64,000 nucleotides of DNA from positions 10,838,386-10,902,385 of the forward strand of contig NC_083651.1 of NCBI RefSeq assembly GCF_963576545.1, read 5' to 3'. Numbering within the stretch: the stretch's first letter is position 1; every line of letters starts with the position of its first letter. A program made the translations under genes and the position numbers. Of this stretch, positions 13,292 through 26,715 are shown piece after piece. The notes under the pieces were generated by a model. It worked only from the letters and a program-made list of their open reading frames with translations. It had not been told where the DNA came from and did not search any database. This DNA comes from Limanda limanda. Its lineage: Eukaryota > Chordata > Actinopteri > Pleuronectiformes > Pleuronectidae.

Positions 13292-16200
13292 ACACACACA
13301 CATGCCACCTGCTGAAGTGGAGATGGAGTAAGTCCTTTCTGGCTGAAGCCGAACAGTGGGGAACAATTAAACCCGAGACATGCTTTTGATCACTTGGTCA
13401 TGTGAACATGACAGGTGACCATATGGCTGATAGAATATACTAGAGTGAACGACTATCAGGGCTTTAAACTCACTGGACACCGCAACTACAAATGGAAAAA
13501 AGAAAATAACGTAGAGATCCATTTTAATGACTTTTACTAAAAGCATGCTTTACACTGCTGGATTTTCCATGTGCATCTGAAGTTATTTCTCATTCCCGTC
13601 TTGTTTTGCCGAAACCATCCCGACTAGTGTGTGCCTGTGTGTGTAGACAAATACCACCCCCCAAAAAAAATCCTTCACACTGGTGCAGACTGAAAACACA
13701 CCAGATCGTTAGACTTTTATGGCGGGATGGGGCAGACAAGAGAGAAAGGAGCCTGAGTAACAGTCGGCCACCGCAAACAATCGCTAACAGATGCAGGAGC
13801 TGTTGTTACCCGAGCGGAGAACAGGGGTGAGAGAATGGAAGGTGAGGTCACATACATATTTGTGGCAGGATGCAGCCGAATAGACCTACTGTGTAATGTG
13901 ATGGGATTGGAGACCTTGGTAACGTGCGTGCACATGCAAACAAGCACGCAAACCCCCCACCCCCCCCCCCCCCTTCACACTCACACAGAGCTGGGAGAAC
14001 AGTATAAGGCCCAGAGGCAGTTTCCATCTAGTTGCAGCAGGGGGAGCAGCTCCACTATTGTTCTGACTGGATCCAGGCCCAAGGCTCTGGGCTTAGGGAG
14101 TGTGTGTGCCCAAATACAAATGTTTGTGTTTGTGAAGGGGTGTGTGTGTGTGTGTACTTGTACGGGTGTTCATGCATGTTCAAGGGGATGAGAAGAGATT
14201 GGCATAGAATGAAATAGCACCACACCACACAGAGACTGGTTGATATTGTTTCCTCGACCGTCCCTTCCTTTCTCTCTCTGTCACCTGGACATTTGTGTAA
14301 AAGAAGTCAAAGTCAGAGGGTGCTTCTCTTAGATTGCAGTCTCAAGAAGAGTAAAACATGTTATTGTGGAACACGGCAGACATTCTGAAAGTGGCCAAGA
14401 GAGGAGCCGTAAATTGTATATAAATGAGGCAGGAAAAGACTTCTATTTTTTTTTTATCTTCACAACAAATCACCTGAAAAGGCCAAAACCAACAAAGATG
14501 GTTTTCCGAGACGTAGTATTGTCTGTGCGGCAACAGCTTTTGTGCCACAGAACTCCACCGTCATTTCAAATGGTTGGAAACACTTTATTTCTCCATTATG
14601 GTGCACGTGGCCAGTGTATTTTATTCTGAATGATTACATTTTTTATCCCAGGAGCAGCTCCTTGTAGGGCAGATGCCAGCGAACATGCTCACAGATGCAA
14701 TTACAGTATTGAGAGGAATAAACTACTCTGGCTTTCTACGGTGTAGGGAAGGAATACGTCACCCAGTGCAAATGCATGTTGCTTTTCTGTGTGAATATAA
14801 ATAGTCTTACGCAAGATTCATGCACGTGTGTGTCACATACATATTTTTTTATTCATTTCAAGGAAAGTTTATATAATTCCTTACAAAAGCATTACTCATG
14901 GAAATAATTAATTATATTCTATTCATTTCTATGCTTTAAGTAGACAAACATGTTATTCACTTTCAAGGCAGGAATATTGTGCAAAAGAAAAACAAATCAC
15001 ACAGAATTTGGAGAAGGGCATTTCTCACAAAGCCACAACACAAACTGGTGCAGCTTTATGTATAGTTCTGTTCAATGTTCACAAGCAAAGAGTGGATGAT
15101 TAAAAGTCTTCTTAAGCGTGTGTCTGTATTAAAGTGATGAGTGTTACAATTCCCAGCAAGCCGTACTGACTTTTGTAATCTAGTGAGTTACGTTCCTATA
15201 GTTAGACTCGTACTGTCATATAGATGTATTGTTACTGAGTAACCTTTTAATGCTGTGAGTTCCATTAATAAAAGACTGTTCATTCAACTGGAGGCATACA
15301 AGTCTGATACATTTCAAAATCAAGTCAAATGACCTTAAAAGTCAATTTGTGTAGAGGCCGGCTGTGGTTTGGTGATTGGGATACAACGATCTTTGAATAC
15401 GTTTTGTATAATTTTATTACACAATATCAAACATTTGAGACAGAATTTGAATTGTGAAACAATGGAAAATGGGACATGTTTACAGAGCGTACACAATGTT
15501 GCAACTAGACAACTTCATCCATTGTGTGCTTGTGTGTGTGTGTCTACGTGTTAACGATCTGTGAAAGATACTGTATCTACTGTGTTTGACTACGCTAATT
15601 CCTGTGTGTTAGTGTGTGTGTGTGTGTGTCTCTCGCACGGCCATCACCGGCCTGCGTGCTTGTAGTCTTTGTCCCTCCTTCACAGATGTGTGAGGACACT
15701 CGTGGTTAGTGGCTGTTAACAGCACAAGTGTTAAAGTATCCAAATGTGGACAATTAAAGAGCCGCTCGGCCAGAAAAGACGGATGACTGCTGTTGGTGCA
15801 GAGGAGAGGGAGCTTTTATTCAACAGCTCACACTTCCTTTTCTTATGCAATGTCTCGGGCTGAATGTGGAGTTTAACAGGCCACTTCACCTCAAGAGCTG
15901 CTGAACTGAAGACACACACACACACACACACACACTCATACATATGTGCACACAGACACACATAAATGCAGGACGTGCGTAACACATTTTTTCTCTTTAT
16001 TTAAAAAGGCATATTACGTTTTTTTTACTCAAATATGATTCGAACATGTCCTTACTTTAAAAAATGAATTCCCCTTTCACTCTCCACTCACTTGTTGAAG
16101 GAGAAAAGTTTGATCAAGCCGCTTGAGTGAAGAATAGATGGCAGATGACATCACGTGGAGTCGGAACCGAAACACATACGGTCCCATCAATCTCCTCTTT

Positions 16201-17250
16201 CTTTTTTCTTTTTTTTCCAACCATCGCCTTCTCCTCCCTGCTGCACAACAGACCTGAGTCATTTGCCATTGGCCCGGTGCATGTGTGTTTGCGTGCGTGT
16301 CTCGTTACCTCCGACAGGACCCATCACCTTGTCCACCACTGCAGAGCCCAGCCGGGCTGACCTTGGCTTTTTTTCCATCAACGATTCATTCTGTCGCTCT
16401 GTCTATCTTCCCCTCCAAGCCTCATATCTGTGTGTGAGTGTGTAGCCTCCCATGGTTAAGGGGAGTGTGCATGTGTCAGGTCCAGTGAAGGTGACACCTT
16501 ATGCCTCGTGCCGAGATAATGAAGGCTTTAACTTTACAACTCAAGCATATCAGATTGCAGCACCACAGTCTCTCCGACACGCGGCCACAACATGAGTGAT
16601 CTGAATGGGTCGCCACCCTCCATTTCATGTGCACTGAGCGGTGTGCACTGTAAAATCTGCCAAAAGGCCTCATCATCATAACCACCGCTTGTTTCGACTT
16701 CGGGAGCGGGTGTAGTGAGACATGTCGCGGTGCACACGCTTGCACGGGGACACACACACACACTCGGAGAGGAGGAGGGCAGATGAGGCTTTGCATACTG
16801 TTTACCAACTGGTACGGCAGCCGGAGGCAGAGGGGGGGGAAACACTGTGTGTGCATAACCTCAGAACATGTGAGAGTGAAGATGTCAAAAAATCATTCAG
16901 CTACCTCACAACTGGGCTAATGTGGTGAGGGAGAGAAAAAAAAAAACATCCCTCCTAAATTCCCTCACTGCCTCTCTCTTCTGTGCTTTCTCCTCAACTC
17001 ACCTTTCCTCCCCCTTTCATTCAGCGAGGGTTCTTTCCATAATAAAAGGAACCTGTGGAACTAATCCTTGCAAATCTCCTGTGCTTTCTGTCCTATACCT
17101 CCAGGCAACACAGCACACTGAAATCCTCCATTTGCATGCCTAAACTGCACTAACTGTGAATAAACCCTTTTAGCTGCTAATGTAATAACATCTCCATTTC
17201 AGGAAAGGAGCAGGGGGTTAGCCAGCCCCTCAGAGATTCAAGCAAACGCA
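12642..17250. other. Gene-free DNA with CA arrays and unique AT-rich sequence
   Basis: It holds a (CA)n at 13,247-13,302, a C-run at about 13,957-13,973, a GT run at 14,139-14,154, GT runs at about 15,611-15,629, and a (CA)n at 15,912-15,935. Open frames are short and overlapping, and several are driven by the CA tracts. No gene is called. Confidence 0.5.
13247..13302. repeat. (CA)n microsatellite
   Basis: About 21 pure CA units followed by a short interrupted run. Confidence 0.95.
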
Positions 17251-17319
17251 CCCCTCTCCCTCCTCTCACCTACCCTCTCTCTTTTCCCCCTTCTCATCCT
17301 CCGCAGCACAATGGGCCTG

Positions 17320-17660
17320 GCATACAGATGCATCCAGCGAGCCCGCCTTATCAGCCACATCTAGTTAGGGTCAGCTTTGGAAATGGAAGTGGAGTCCGGA
17401 TTACAAGCAGATAAGCAAGAACACACACACACACACACAGTCGCAGAAGCAGCCCGACCGCCTCACTAGGCTGGATCGTGAGGATTAGAAGTGACGTTGA
17501 ACGGGGTTTTTAATTTTCATGTGTCTCTTTCTTCTGAATAACAGCGGCTGGAAGATAAGAAAACAAGTGATAGCTCCACTAATTATATCTGAATCATAAT
17601 TAATCTAAAAGTGATGTCTCGGCTCTTGTGATCTTTACAAGTCGGTAACTGTGGCCTTGT
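17320..17660. promoter_or_regulatory. Candidate conserved noncoding element
   Basis: Unique sequence with CTAGTTAGGGTCAGC, a GGATTACAAGC (OTX-like TAATCC on the minus strand), ACTAATTATATC and CATAATTAATCTAA homeodomain cores, and two AGATAAG GATA sites. A short CA run interrupts it at 17,421-17,439. The regulatory role is inferred from motif density only. Confidence 0.25.
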
Positions 17661-20600
17661 GTCAAAATTAAACACTGAGTTTTGGGAAAGGGAAAATCCA
17701 CTTGTAGTGTTTGATGTGTGAGGATTTCAATATTTTAACTATAGGTTGTGGCTGACAGAATTCTAAACAAATAAAGAAAGAATCATTTCAAATTATATTT
17801 GTACCCCTAACAATAAAGATATGAGTAGTTTTAGCTAGATATTATGCCTTCAAACTAATTATTTTAATAACCGTTGCTGCTTAGTGTTAAGAATGAATGT
17901 TTCACTTGTTCTCATTTCTAATTTTTGTATTAAAGCGTAATTCCCTTAGTTTCATTAAACTCACATAGATTTCGAGCAGCTGTCTGATAAGTTCTGGAGG
18001 TCGGACAGAGTGACTTTGTTGACTTCATTTTATGACATTGTTTGGTTTCGAGGATCCGAATGTTTACAGAGTCAGGATTGTTTTGATGAAGCAGAAAACA
18101 TAATATTCTTTGCTCAAATAGATAAACAGTTTGGCCCTCATGGGCTCAGCTGGGTCAAGGCCTTGGGAGTGGCTCCTTGTCACTTCCGTATTCAAATGCC
18201 AGGAGGAGGAGGAACGAAGATCTACTGTTATGAAATGGACAGGCGCCGGATGTTTGTGGCGCTCTGATACGACTAGTGTGTTGAAGCCCATTGCTTTTGC
18301 TGATAATAACCTGTTCATTGCTTCCTAAATAAATTCTCGATTGAACAAACCGAGTTCGGCTCATCTTCTCTTGAAAGGATAAACGAACACGCCTGACAGA
18401 TGCCACTCTGCATTTCTTTGAGACAACCCCCCACAGATCCCAGTCCCTGTGTTTCATCTCCAAGTTAGGAACATTAGCACTGATGGGCGGAACAGAGGCC
18501 ACAAGACCGGACTGCTTCCCCACACGCTCTCAGAGTTACGTAGCATTATTTTTCCACAGTCATATCGAGATGAGGGTCAGAATACGTAACAAGCTCAGCG
18601 TTCCTCTGCCTCAGAGCAGGCAGCGAGAGATGCCAAGATATCCCTTTAATTGTCCAATTACACGGAATATAGTTGTTCCAGCCCACCCTGAACTAGCAGC
18701 ACTCCTCCCCAAAATCTGTTTTTCTTTCGGCTGTTGCAGTGATTCCACGTTTTTTTTTTTCCCTTCTCCCCGTGAATTAGAGCTTGAACGGGAAACATTG
18801 CTCACGTTTCCCCCTCGGAGAGCCGGCGTTTACTACCTCACAGAGTTCACATGAATAATATTAACTTCAAAGGGAATTTCTTGGAAGCCATCTGATCAAG
18901 CTGTATCATACATCGCTGTGACATGCCTATAAGGCAACCCTCCTCTCTCTATCTCGCTCTCTCCCCCCCCTCTCTCTCTTTCCTCTCATCCCTTTCTCCC
19001 ACTCACACACGCACACTGTACACACTGACACGCCTAACATACATTGGTATTCTCCTTGTGTAAGCGGGAAGATCCAGTTACTTCAAAAGGACCCATTCCC
19101 ATTACTACTACTACTACTACTACTTACTATACAGCACTGATAAGACACGGAGGCTGAATGCTGCCGGCGTGCACTCTGACTCGAATACACAAAGCAATAT
19201 AACCTATATGTTGAAAACATCTATCACACAAATTGTTTGCAGCAAATGTATTCTGCTGACCCATTTTCTCTCCATTCATCCAGCTGAGCATTTTTACCTT
19301 TCTCATTCAAATTCGCTCGCAGGAGCCGCACAACAGCAGCCATTCTCCATCCACCTGTTTCTAAATATTGCAGTGCAACAATAACGTGCATATGCATACG
19401 TACTGTACACAAATCCACACCAGGCTGAAACGCACATTGCCGGTGTATACGAGCGGAGTGATGGTGGAAAAAAATGATTATTCTTGATGTTTGATGACTA
19501 AATAAATAAACAGGCGCTACATGCAGAAGCGGGATGAGAAAGCACTGTGGGGGGAAAACAGCTTGCAGCTCTGCCACTCATCCAACCCATCCACCAACCA
19601 ACCAAATGCCAGGCGAGCCCCCCGAAAAAGCACACATGAAAAAGATGAACTTATTGAGGTCTCTATTTCCATGGCAACACAGAATAGTTTTGATGATGTT
19701 CCTTCCCAGTCGGCAGGCAGGGCTTGGCCGAATCACGGCACAGATTGGTGCTCCGTGGCTTGTTACTAAGGGCGGGTTTAAAAAACGTGCAGAGAGAGAG
19801 AGGGAGAGAGAGGGAGAGAGAGAGAGAGGGAGAGAGAGAGGCGCAGATGGTTGGAAGAATTGCCACTTTGAAGAAAACCCCAACCCACACTCACAACTGG
19901 GTTCTGCAATATTGATTTGAATGGATGGAAGGGAAGAAAAACCTAGTGGCCTATGAATAAGTAAGTAATGGATAATATGGGCTAAATCAAAAGGCATTCA
20001 AACTGAATAGGATATGTGTTCTCAATGATGCAGAGGTCCAGTGCGTCTTTCTCTCTACATGAGGGCACAGCAAACTCTGGTTCTGAACAGTGCTGTCAAG
20101 CCTCCTCATGTCATGTCTCTAATATCCCGCGAGAAAAAAAAGCACAGAATAGAGACAGAAGAGCAAAAGAGAAAAGATCAGTAATCTCCGCCAAATCACT
20201 CAATCTCATTTAAATGAACTAAAAGCTTCTTTGCCCAAACCACTAACCACTGTGGGTATCACAGAGCACGTGCCATTACTACCAGTTATTAGATTGCTGC
20301 AATGACTGCTGGCTATTTTGTTGGGCTTTTAAAAATGTTAATTACAAATTTCTTTCACAAGCACTTGAGAGGCCCCAGTTCTTTTTTGGATAAACAACAC
20401 ACAATCATCGGGGATTTTAATTTACCCCAGCTGGAGGACTTGTGCTAAATAGCGTCTATTTGAGAGAAACTTCTACATCTCTCCCACTCTCCTCCTCTCT
20501 TTTGTAATAATCTTGCTCCTCTCCTCCTTTCCCTGGGTAGAGAGCGGGCCGTATATGGGCAGCAGGAAGTGGCCAGGCCGCGGCGAGCTGGGACTCATGT

Positions 20601-21780
20601 ACAACATGACGACACTGCTGTTTGGACAGAGGCCGCCGAAGACGCCGGGGTTTGATAGCATGGCATCGTTTACACAAGCACGCCGTCCCTCTGTTATCTC
20701 CCCTTCCCTCACCTTTTTTCCGATGCCCCCCCTCCCTCTCCTCCTCCCTCTTTTCACTTCGACCCCACAACCCCTGAATCCCCCTAGCACATGGCGACAT
20801 GGCAGACGGGCCGCCACGCAGACAGGTGACCGTAAACAATTAATCAACATGGTGACACCTCTACATCTGCCCGGGCCCCAACATGGGGAGGGGAGCTGTC
20901 AGATAGCAAAACAAAGCAGCCCCTCAACACACATATTAGCCTAACACACACACACACACACACACAATCACAAGCATGTTGGTGAGTGGCTCCGTAGCTC
21001 ATAAAAAATGTCACTTGCAAAACGTAGAGGCTTGTAGATATAAAATATTAACACTGGAAACGCTGTGATATTACACAGAGCTTTTAACAACTGATTTCTG
21101 ACATCACAGCTGTTCCATGACCATGTCCTGAAAAATGCTTGTGATCCACTGGGTTTTCAGATCATCATTTTCTACACACTTTCCATATAAAATCAAACAC
21201 CAGTTATTGTCTTTTATTACTGTTTGAAATGGTGAATATCTATGATAGTCTAATAAAAGGTCTGCCCACCTATGTTACACTCTTTGTCTTCACGTAACAA
21301 TGAAGGGGAATGAAATTTGATTCAAGGTGTTTATTCAAACCAAATATGAATAAAAATCTTAATTTCAAGTGTACCCTCGACCCCCTTAATCTACAAAGGA
21401 AATACATATATGGTAGAAATTTATTTGGTTTAAATATCCAAAACTGTCTCCTCAAAACCGTGGAAAAATTAAGAAATTAAAATAAATGCATGGACTAAGC
21501 ATTTAGAGTTTTATTCAGAGAATCATTCTTCAAAAGTTTGCACTAGCATCGAGGATGCACTCGACTGATCTGCGACAATAAACCACCTTTATTTTGTCAC
21601 TTTTATTTTTCCATCTTCTCTACAAATCAGCCTCCGAAATGATCAGGTGGCACATCCCCAAAATGCTTTCATTTTTAATTGAGCCAACATGTGGATGTGC
21701 TCTCGCTCTGAGGATGTTTTTCCTGACACACCACCATTGTCTTAATCCAGCCACCCTGCCCCCCATGCCCTGGAATCACC
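17661..21780. other. Gene-free DNA
   Basis: It contains a CTA/ACT trinucleotide tract near 19,104-19,126 and a GA-rich tract at 19,791-19,841. A unique block at about 20,270-20,460 contains ATGTTAATTACAAATTTC, an NK2-like CACTTGAG and the near-palindrome GGGGATTTTAATTTACCCC. A CA run lies at 20,945-20,966. No credible coding exon was seen. Confidence 0.5.
19791..19841. repeat. (GA)n microsatellite
   Basis: A purine tract of GA units with GGGA interruptions. Confidence 0.9.
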
Positions 21781-21789
21781 CTGCAGGCC

Positions 21790-22290
21790 GTAGAGAGGAG
21801 AGCTGAGTGGCATATTCATATGAATGAGTTGAGCAAACAGGTGATGAATGTCAGAGCCGCTGGTGGCCTATTGTCGCCAGGGACAAGGACAATATGAGAG
21901 GGGAGATGGAGAGGTCAGCGCTGGGATGTCTGCTGCTAAAGTTTAAGCCATATGACTTGTGCCATCCATCGGCATTAGCACAATAAAATAGGGCAGCAGC
22001 TGCCCAGGCTGTGATGAATTTGCTTATGTGCACATGTGTACGACTTCTCCTCACATTGACTTTACACACATCCGGATGTTTCCTGTCATGGCATTTAACG
22101 AGACTCTTAAAAAAGCACTTTGATGTCGTTTCTGACTCATATTTTGCCGGCAGTATAATTTGAGTCGGATCTTGTTGACACTAAGATGCAGAAGGGTAGA
22201 GTGTGCCTGTGCACAAACACTCCTGGGGATTCTAATAACAATGCTGGGGTCCCGGGGAGCCACAGAGCTGCTAGAGCTGTCAGGCCTTTT
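21790..22290. promoter_or_regulatory. Candidate conserved noncoding element
   Basis: Unique block free of simple repeats. It includes CATATTCATATGAATG, CAACAGGTGATGAATG-type E-box sequence, GGCATTAGCACAATAAAATA, a GGGCAGCAGCTGCCC palindrome and AGCACTTTGATGTCG (Tcf-like CTTTGAT). An enhancer function is a guess from motif content. Confidence 0.25.
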
Positions 22291-22886
22291 GTTTCAGGGG
22301 ACCACTCATTACATTACAATCCCAAAGATAAGGCTCCTTCAGGGGGTACAGGAGGCCACGGAGGAAGAGGAATTGTTCCTCACCCCATGGGCACCTTTTC
22401 TGCCTTTGCAAAGCCACAACGCCGTGCTCCGAGGAGAGCGACGTGTAGGCAAATGGCACGGCTCACCTGGTGAGGGGAGGAAGGGAGGAGAAAAGAAAAG
22501 GAGGAGATGGAGGAGGAGAAGAGAAAGGGGCAAAAAAAGAAGTAGGGTTTAGATTAACCTGCCATTTCCATGAAGGTAATCATTAAGCTGCCAGTGGGAA
22601 GCTCGTGGGATGAGAGCCAAAAGGGAAAAAAACCCAAAGCTCCCATTTGATTTGGTTTGCTCTCGAGAGAAGGGCCATCGGTTGGAGGGGGAGGGCGAAA
22701 TGTACAGTGGGGGAGATGTTTATGATTGTTTGGGGGGGGGGGGGTTGTTTGGTGCACAAGTTTGACTGCATCTCACACGTCAAATTGGAGTAAAGTGTAA
22801 CATGTGAATGTTGTGACAAACGAGACACACATGCAAGAAAGCCGAAGCAGGTGAGAATTGGGAAGCGTGAGGAAAGCTTCCCTGGG

Positions 22887-22888
<2 letters not shown>

Positions 22889-22918
<30 letters not shown>
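22889..22918. repeat. (GT)n microsatellite
   Basis: About 15 uninterrupted GT units. Confidence 0.95.
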
Positions 22919-22920
<2 letters not shown>

Positions 22921-23414
22921 AAATATACTGTGTCTGTGCCTGTGTGCGGAACATTTACTGATAATATAAAGAAATAATTAAATAATAATTAAAGCACTGC
23001 TCATGTGATCGTTTTTTAATATAATACCTCTGATATAACCCATGTAACGCTTTCAGGATATATACTCTCACATTTCCCATGGAGACATGGAGTGAAAGGT
23101 TATCAGAATGTGAAGAGCTAATCACCTGACCACACTAACCAACAGAGAACTCGTCTTTTTGGCAGCTCCACTAATATCAACCAGGACTCAAAAAGAGACA
23201 CATCTATTCTGCTTATTCGCTTTGCCAGATACAATTTGATAGGAACTTAATTTCTGCTTCAGTGTTCGATGTTCGACAGCTCTTCCTTTGCCACTGAAGT
23301 GGATTTTACAGCTTTGTACAGAGCTCATATCATAAAGAGGTAGATGAGATCACATAAAGAGATGGATTTAGATAACAGAGGCCGGGATTAAGCTGCTTCA
23401 GGCTACATACTCAT

Positions 23415-23790
23415 ACGTTTTCATTCTAAAATGGGGTTTTAAAACACAAAGGAGTATTTAAGCTCTGTATCAGTTACAATCCACGTCCATACTAATACAC
23501 CAGAAAAGGTGCTTTACACGACCAGTCGCATAAACCGGGCATGTGCACACTGGTGTCAACAGGAAACAGATTGTGGACTCTGCAGTTGGTTGCTTACTTA
23601 CAGAAGATGCCTCAGATGGGAAACAACTATGGTGAAAAGTATGAGCAGGAATTTCTTTTCTTGGACCAACGACAAAGTGGAATTTTACGTTTTAGCAACG
23701 TTTTGCATCCACCGCTGAGAGTCAGGAGTAGTATGGACGGCAGACGTGAACATTTTAGAAGTGAGACACTGCTGTACTGCAATTAAAAAA
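23415..23790 (+). mobile_element. Degenerate DNA-transposon remnant
   Basis: Blocks such as TACGTTTTCATTCTAAAATG, GTCCATACTAATACACCAG, ATAAACCGGGCATGTGCACA and TGGACTCTGCAGTTGGTTGC are typical of a common teleost non-autonomous DNA element. A short broken frame (NNYGEKYEQEFLFLD) resembles the start of proteins carried by related fish elements. The copy is frameshifted and short. Family assignment is uncertain. Confidence 0.4.
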
Positions 23791-24263
23791 ACTTAATTTT
23801 TTTAGTTTTCATGCCACGTTTGCCTTTTACAAAATTTACTTCTCCTAAATATATATTCAAGGTGGAATAAAGACGCAACATTCCCGCCTTAAACAGGTTG
23901 TGTAAAAGGGGCTGACGAAAGCATTGATTTGGAATAATAAAGGAGTTCTGATTTGGTTGAAAGTTAATGAAGTAAAAATGTGTTTTTGTCACCAATTCTA
24001 CATTCAACCTTTTCCATGTTTGGTGTTCAGATGGCCCTCAAACATATTTGCTGTTTTCCAATAATTATCAACATATTAACATATGAAGTTAATTTGCGGA
24101 GAGCAAGTAAGCCTGGTGGAAGAATATGAAATTGTTGTTCGTCAGGTCGTGAGTTTATGCATGAATGCAAACAAACGTAAAGTGTGGTTTTGCATGTGTA
24201 TACTGGAGAGGTATGTGTACCTTTGTTAAGTGTGTGTTAATGAAACGGAAAGGTGTATATTAA

Positions 24264-24862
24264 GCTGTTTTCAGACATAACCTTTGGGTACTGTCCGGAA
24301 AATTCGGTCCGGACTTTATCCCGACTGTGCAGCAGAGAGGGAGGAAGTAACATATTTTTTCCGCTGCAGAGATCACGCGATTTTCTTCAGAATCAGAATG
24401 TATTTATTGCCAAGTAGGTTCACACCGACCTGGAATTTTCTTTAGTACATAGGTGCATACAATGAACATAAAACATAAAAACACAATAAGTACTTAAACA
24501 AAAAAAATATATATAAAATAAAAATATATACAAGAAATGTTAAGACACACAGACAGCCTCATCTGCTCTTATCCACAAATTCCCTTCATATCTTCATCGG
24601 TGTCTTCCAAATGCGTAGCACCGCTTTTTTACTGGTAGATATTTGTTTTGTTTTTGTCTGTCGTTTTTTAATTTTTGCGTCTGTCGCATGTTAGAAGCTT
24701 TATCATCCAATTCTCCTGACTTTCTACAGACATTGTACTCGGAGGCAAAGCAGAGAGAGTCTGCAGACACTGCGAAAGGCTCTCACTCAGACCTTTTGTG
24801 TTCACACAAGCAACTCTAGAAAACACGGTTTCTGCAGCGTTAAGAGTATGTCTGAAAGCAGC
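24264..24862 (+). mobile_element. Non-autonomous DNA transposon (MITE-like), copy 2, flanked by TTAA
   Basis: Terminal inverted repeats GCTGTTTTCAGACATA (left) and TATGTCTGAAAGCAGC (right) are directly flanked on both sides by TTAA (24,260-24,263 and 24,863-24,866). TTAA target duplication is the hallmark of piggyBac-type transposition, so this is probably a piggyBac-like MITE, although the terminal bases are not the canonical ones. The interior aligns with the inverted copy at 3,326-3,853. A second element interrupts it at about 24,389. Confidence 0.65.
24389..24560 (+). mobile_element. Nested retroposon-type fragment inside the MITE
   Basis: The segment starts AGAATCAGAATGTATTTATT, continues GCCAAGTAGGTTCACACCGA and ends in an A/T-rich tail (ACAAAAAAAATATATATAAA). 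The opening blocks match a widespread fish retroposon-like repeat. It is absent from the otherwise collinear copy at 3.3-3.85 kb, so it inserted after the MITE. Confidence 0.55.
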
Positions 24863-24869
24863 TTAAGTC

Positions 24870-25730
24870 TTTGTTGTTCCCCCACATAGCACCATGTAGT
24901 TAACATTTTATATATCTGATTCGTGGTAAAACCTAGGGGGTCAGACGTATAAATGAAGCTGAAGTTTGCCCTTGAACTTCCACGTTACTTCACTTTCAAT
25001 CTCCAAGTCATATTTTAAATGGCATCATTTCAGAGTGAATTCATAGCTTTTCCAGCGAAATGTGTTTGTTTATTTGAACTAAGTCAAAGTGCAGGGAAAT
25101 GTGGTAAACCGACAACAAACCTGTGTTTTAAACACCGTCGTCATTAAGGTCTAAAAGACCAGACTATAATCAAAGAGGGTGAAGAAACCAGCTTAGTGAT
25201 CCCACTCCCTCAGACAAACCGACAAAACACTTTCATCACCTCGCTGCCTCCTTCTCTCTGTGCTCTTTTAATGTTCCACAAATGCCACCAATACCGTGTT
25301 TTAAGCTAAGATTAAAAGATGACCATGGATTTTCAGAAATCTTTGATACTTTGCATCTGTTTATAGGGTTCAGTGTGTGTGAGCTCTCTCTTGGCTGGGA
25401 TAAAACAGATTGCAAATGGGCTGAATGTTCAAAGTTTTTCTTTTCTTAATTATTTTCATTATTCATAATGACCCCTTGAAAACTAGTTTTACGACTTTTA
25501 TTACTTCCGTATCCACTCTCCCTAAAACGTTGATCCACCGAGGCACTGGATGGGAAATATTCTGACTCTAGATGCAAACATACAAAGGTTAAATTTTGCA
25601 TCTGGTCATTTTGAATTTCCGAATGTTGATCTAAGCTACGAGCCTTGAGGCAGCTTCTGTCCCTACTTGGGGACAAGGCCTGGGGAAAGGGGGGGGGGGG
25701 ATTGTAGATAATGTCTGCAGCATTATTCAG
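24870..25730. other. Gene-free DNA
   Basis: Unique AT-rich sequence with a G-run at 25,689-25,700. The 168-aa minus-strand frame ending at 25,446 crosses into the neighbouring transposon and has no domain. No gene is called. Confidence 0.5.
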
Positions 25731-25731
25731 A

Positions 25732-26239
25732 CCACAGACTATATAAAGATCGACGAAGTACCCTTCCCCCTGTTGTACAAATATGAAGCCAAACATTCCC
25801 AGATAAAGGTGTCTCCATCTTGCGCCATTTGATTTCACTTGGAGAAAGAATGTGTGAGGTGGTGTGGTGAGGAGCCAGGATATCGAGGTAACACCAATAC
25901 ATGAGCTTGACCAATCAGGAGCCAGTATCAGCTGTCCATCATGATGTTTCAACCTCTTGTCATACCATCAACTAGTTTTTAACTTACCAAAACATTTTTG
26001 GTTTTGAATGTAAATCAATTTTGATAACAAAAAATACCATGACATACCATAACATGACAGAAACCTTTGTGAAAATGTATTCAACATGCTTTTTACTTTG
26101 GTCCATGTTCTTCTGCCAACATTGAGGAGGCAAACTTGATGAGATATACTGGAGGAAGGTACCAGGGGGCGATCCAGAGCATCTGACTTCCCTTTCGAGG
26201 AGCTGTCATGTTGTTCATCTTTATATAAATTCAATGGGA
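25732..26239 (+). mobile_element. Non-autonomous DNA transposon with TATATAAAGAT-type termini
   Basis: The left end ACAGACTATATAAAGATCGA and the right end, read in reverse, TTTATATAAAGATGAACAAC are degenerate inverted repeats about 500 bp apart. The interior blocks GTACCCTTCCCCCTGTTGTA, CCATCTTGCGCCATTTG and GTGTGAGGTGGTGTGGTG are typical of a repeat that is abundant in percomorph genomes. There is no intact protein. Confidence 0.6.
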
Positions 26240-26715
26240 CATACCTGATATCAACATCCGTGATCCAACCAAAGGTGGACAGCAATTATGATTTGATGTT
26301 ACTTTCAACAATTCAGAGGAAGCAACCGACTTTCCTCTGTCAATTCTGCAGAAATCGAAAGAGGGACAAAGGAGGCCGGGTCTAATACTTGGTCTACTTC
26401 CAGCTAATCAAATCACCCAAGATGTTCCATGAACTCCTACCATATGTCCATGGGTTTGAGTGTGTCCATGTCTCATTTGCTCAGATTTAGTCTAAGAAAA
26501 CATTTGCCTTCACATTGCTAAGAGAATGTGTCCATTTGCATCCTAAACCAACTCTGAATGGGTGATAATACCTCATGCATCTCAAGTGCATTCACACCTG
26601 TACTTAAAGCTGTGTACTTGGGACCAAATCACCCAGGACGCATGTTAATCCCCTGCATGAAAAAGGAACCCTGATTCGCTGGCAGCATTTCTGGCCGGCC
26701 ACGATCCCCTCTCCA
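26240..26715. other. Gene-free unique DNA
   Basis: No coding exon, simple repeat or transposon was recognised in this stretch. Confidence 0.5.

Noticed and set aside
15141..15300. Possible short solo LTR (TG...CA ends, an AATAAA signal near the right end)
   Set aside because: No flanking target duplication or primer-binding site could be found, and the ends may be chance.
25446..25952. 168-aa minus-strand open frame
   Set aside because: It runs across the edge of a transposon repeat, has no recognised domain and lacks credible splice or start context.
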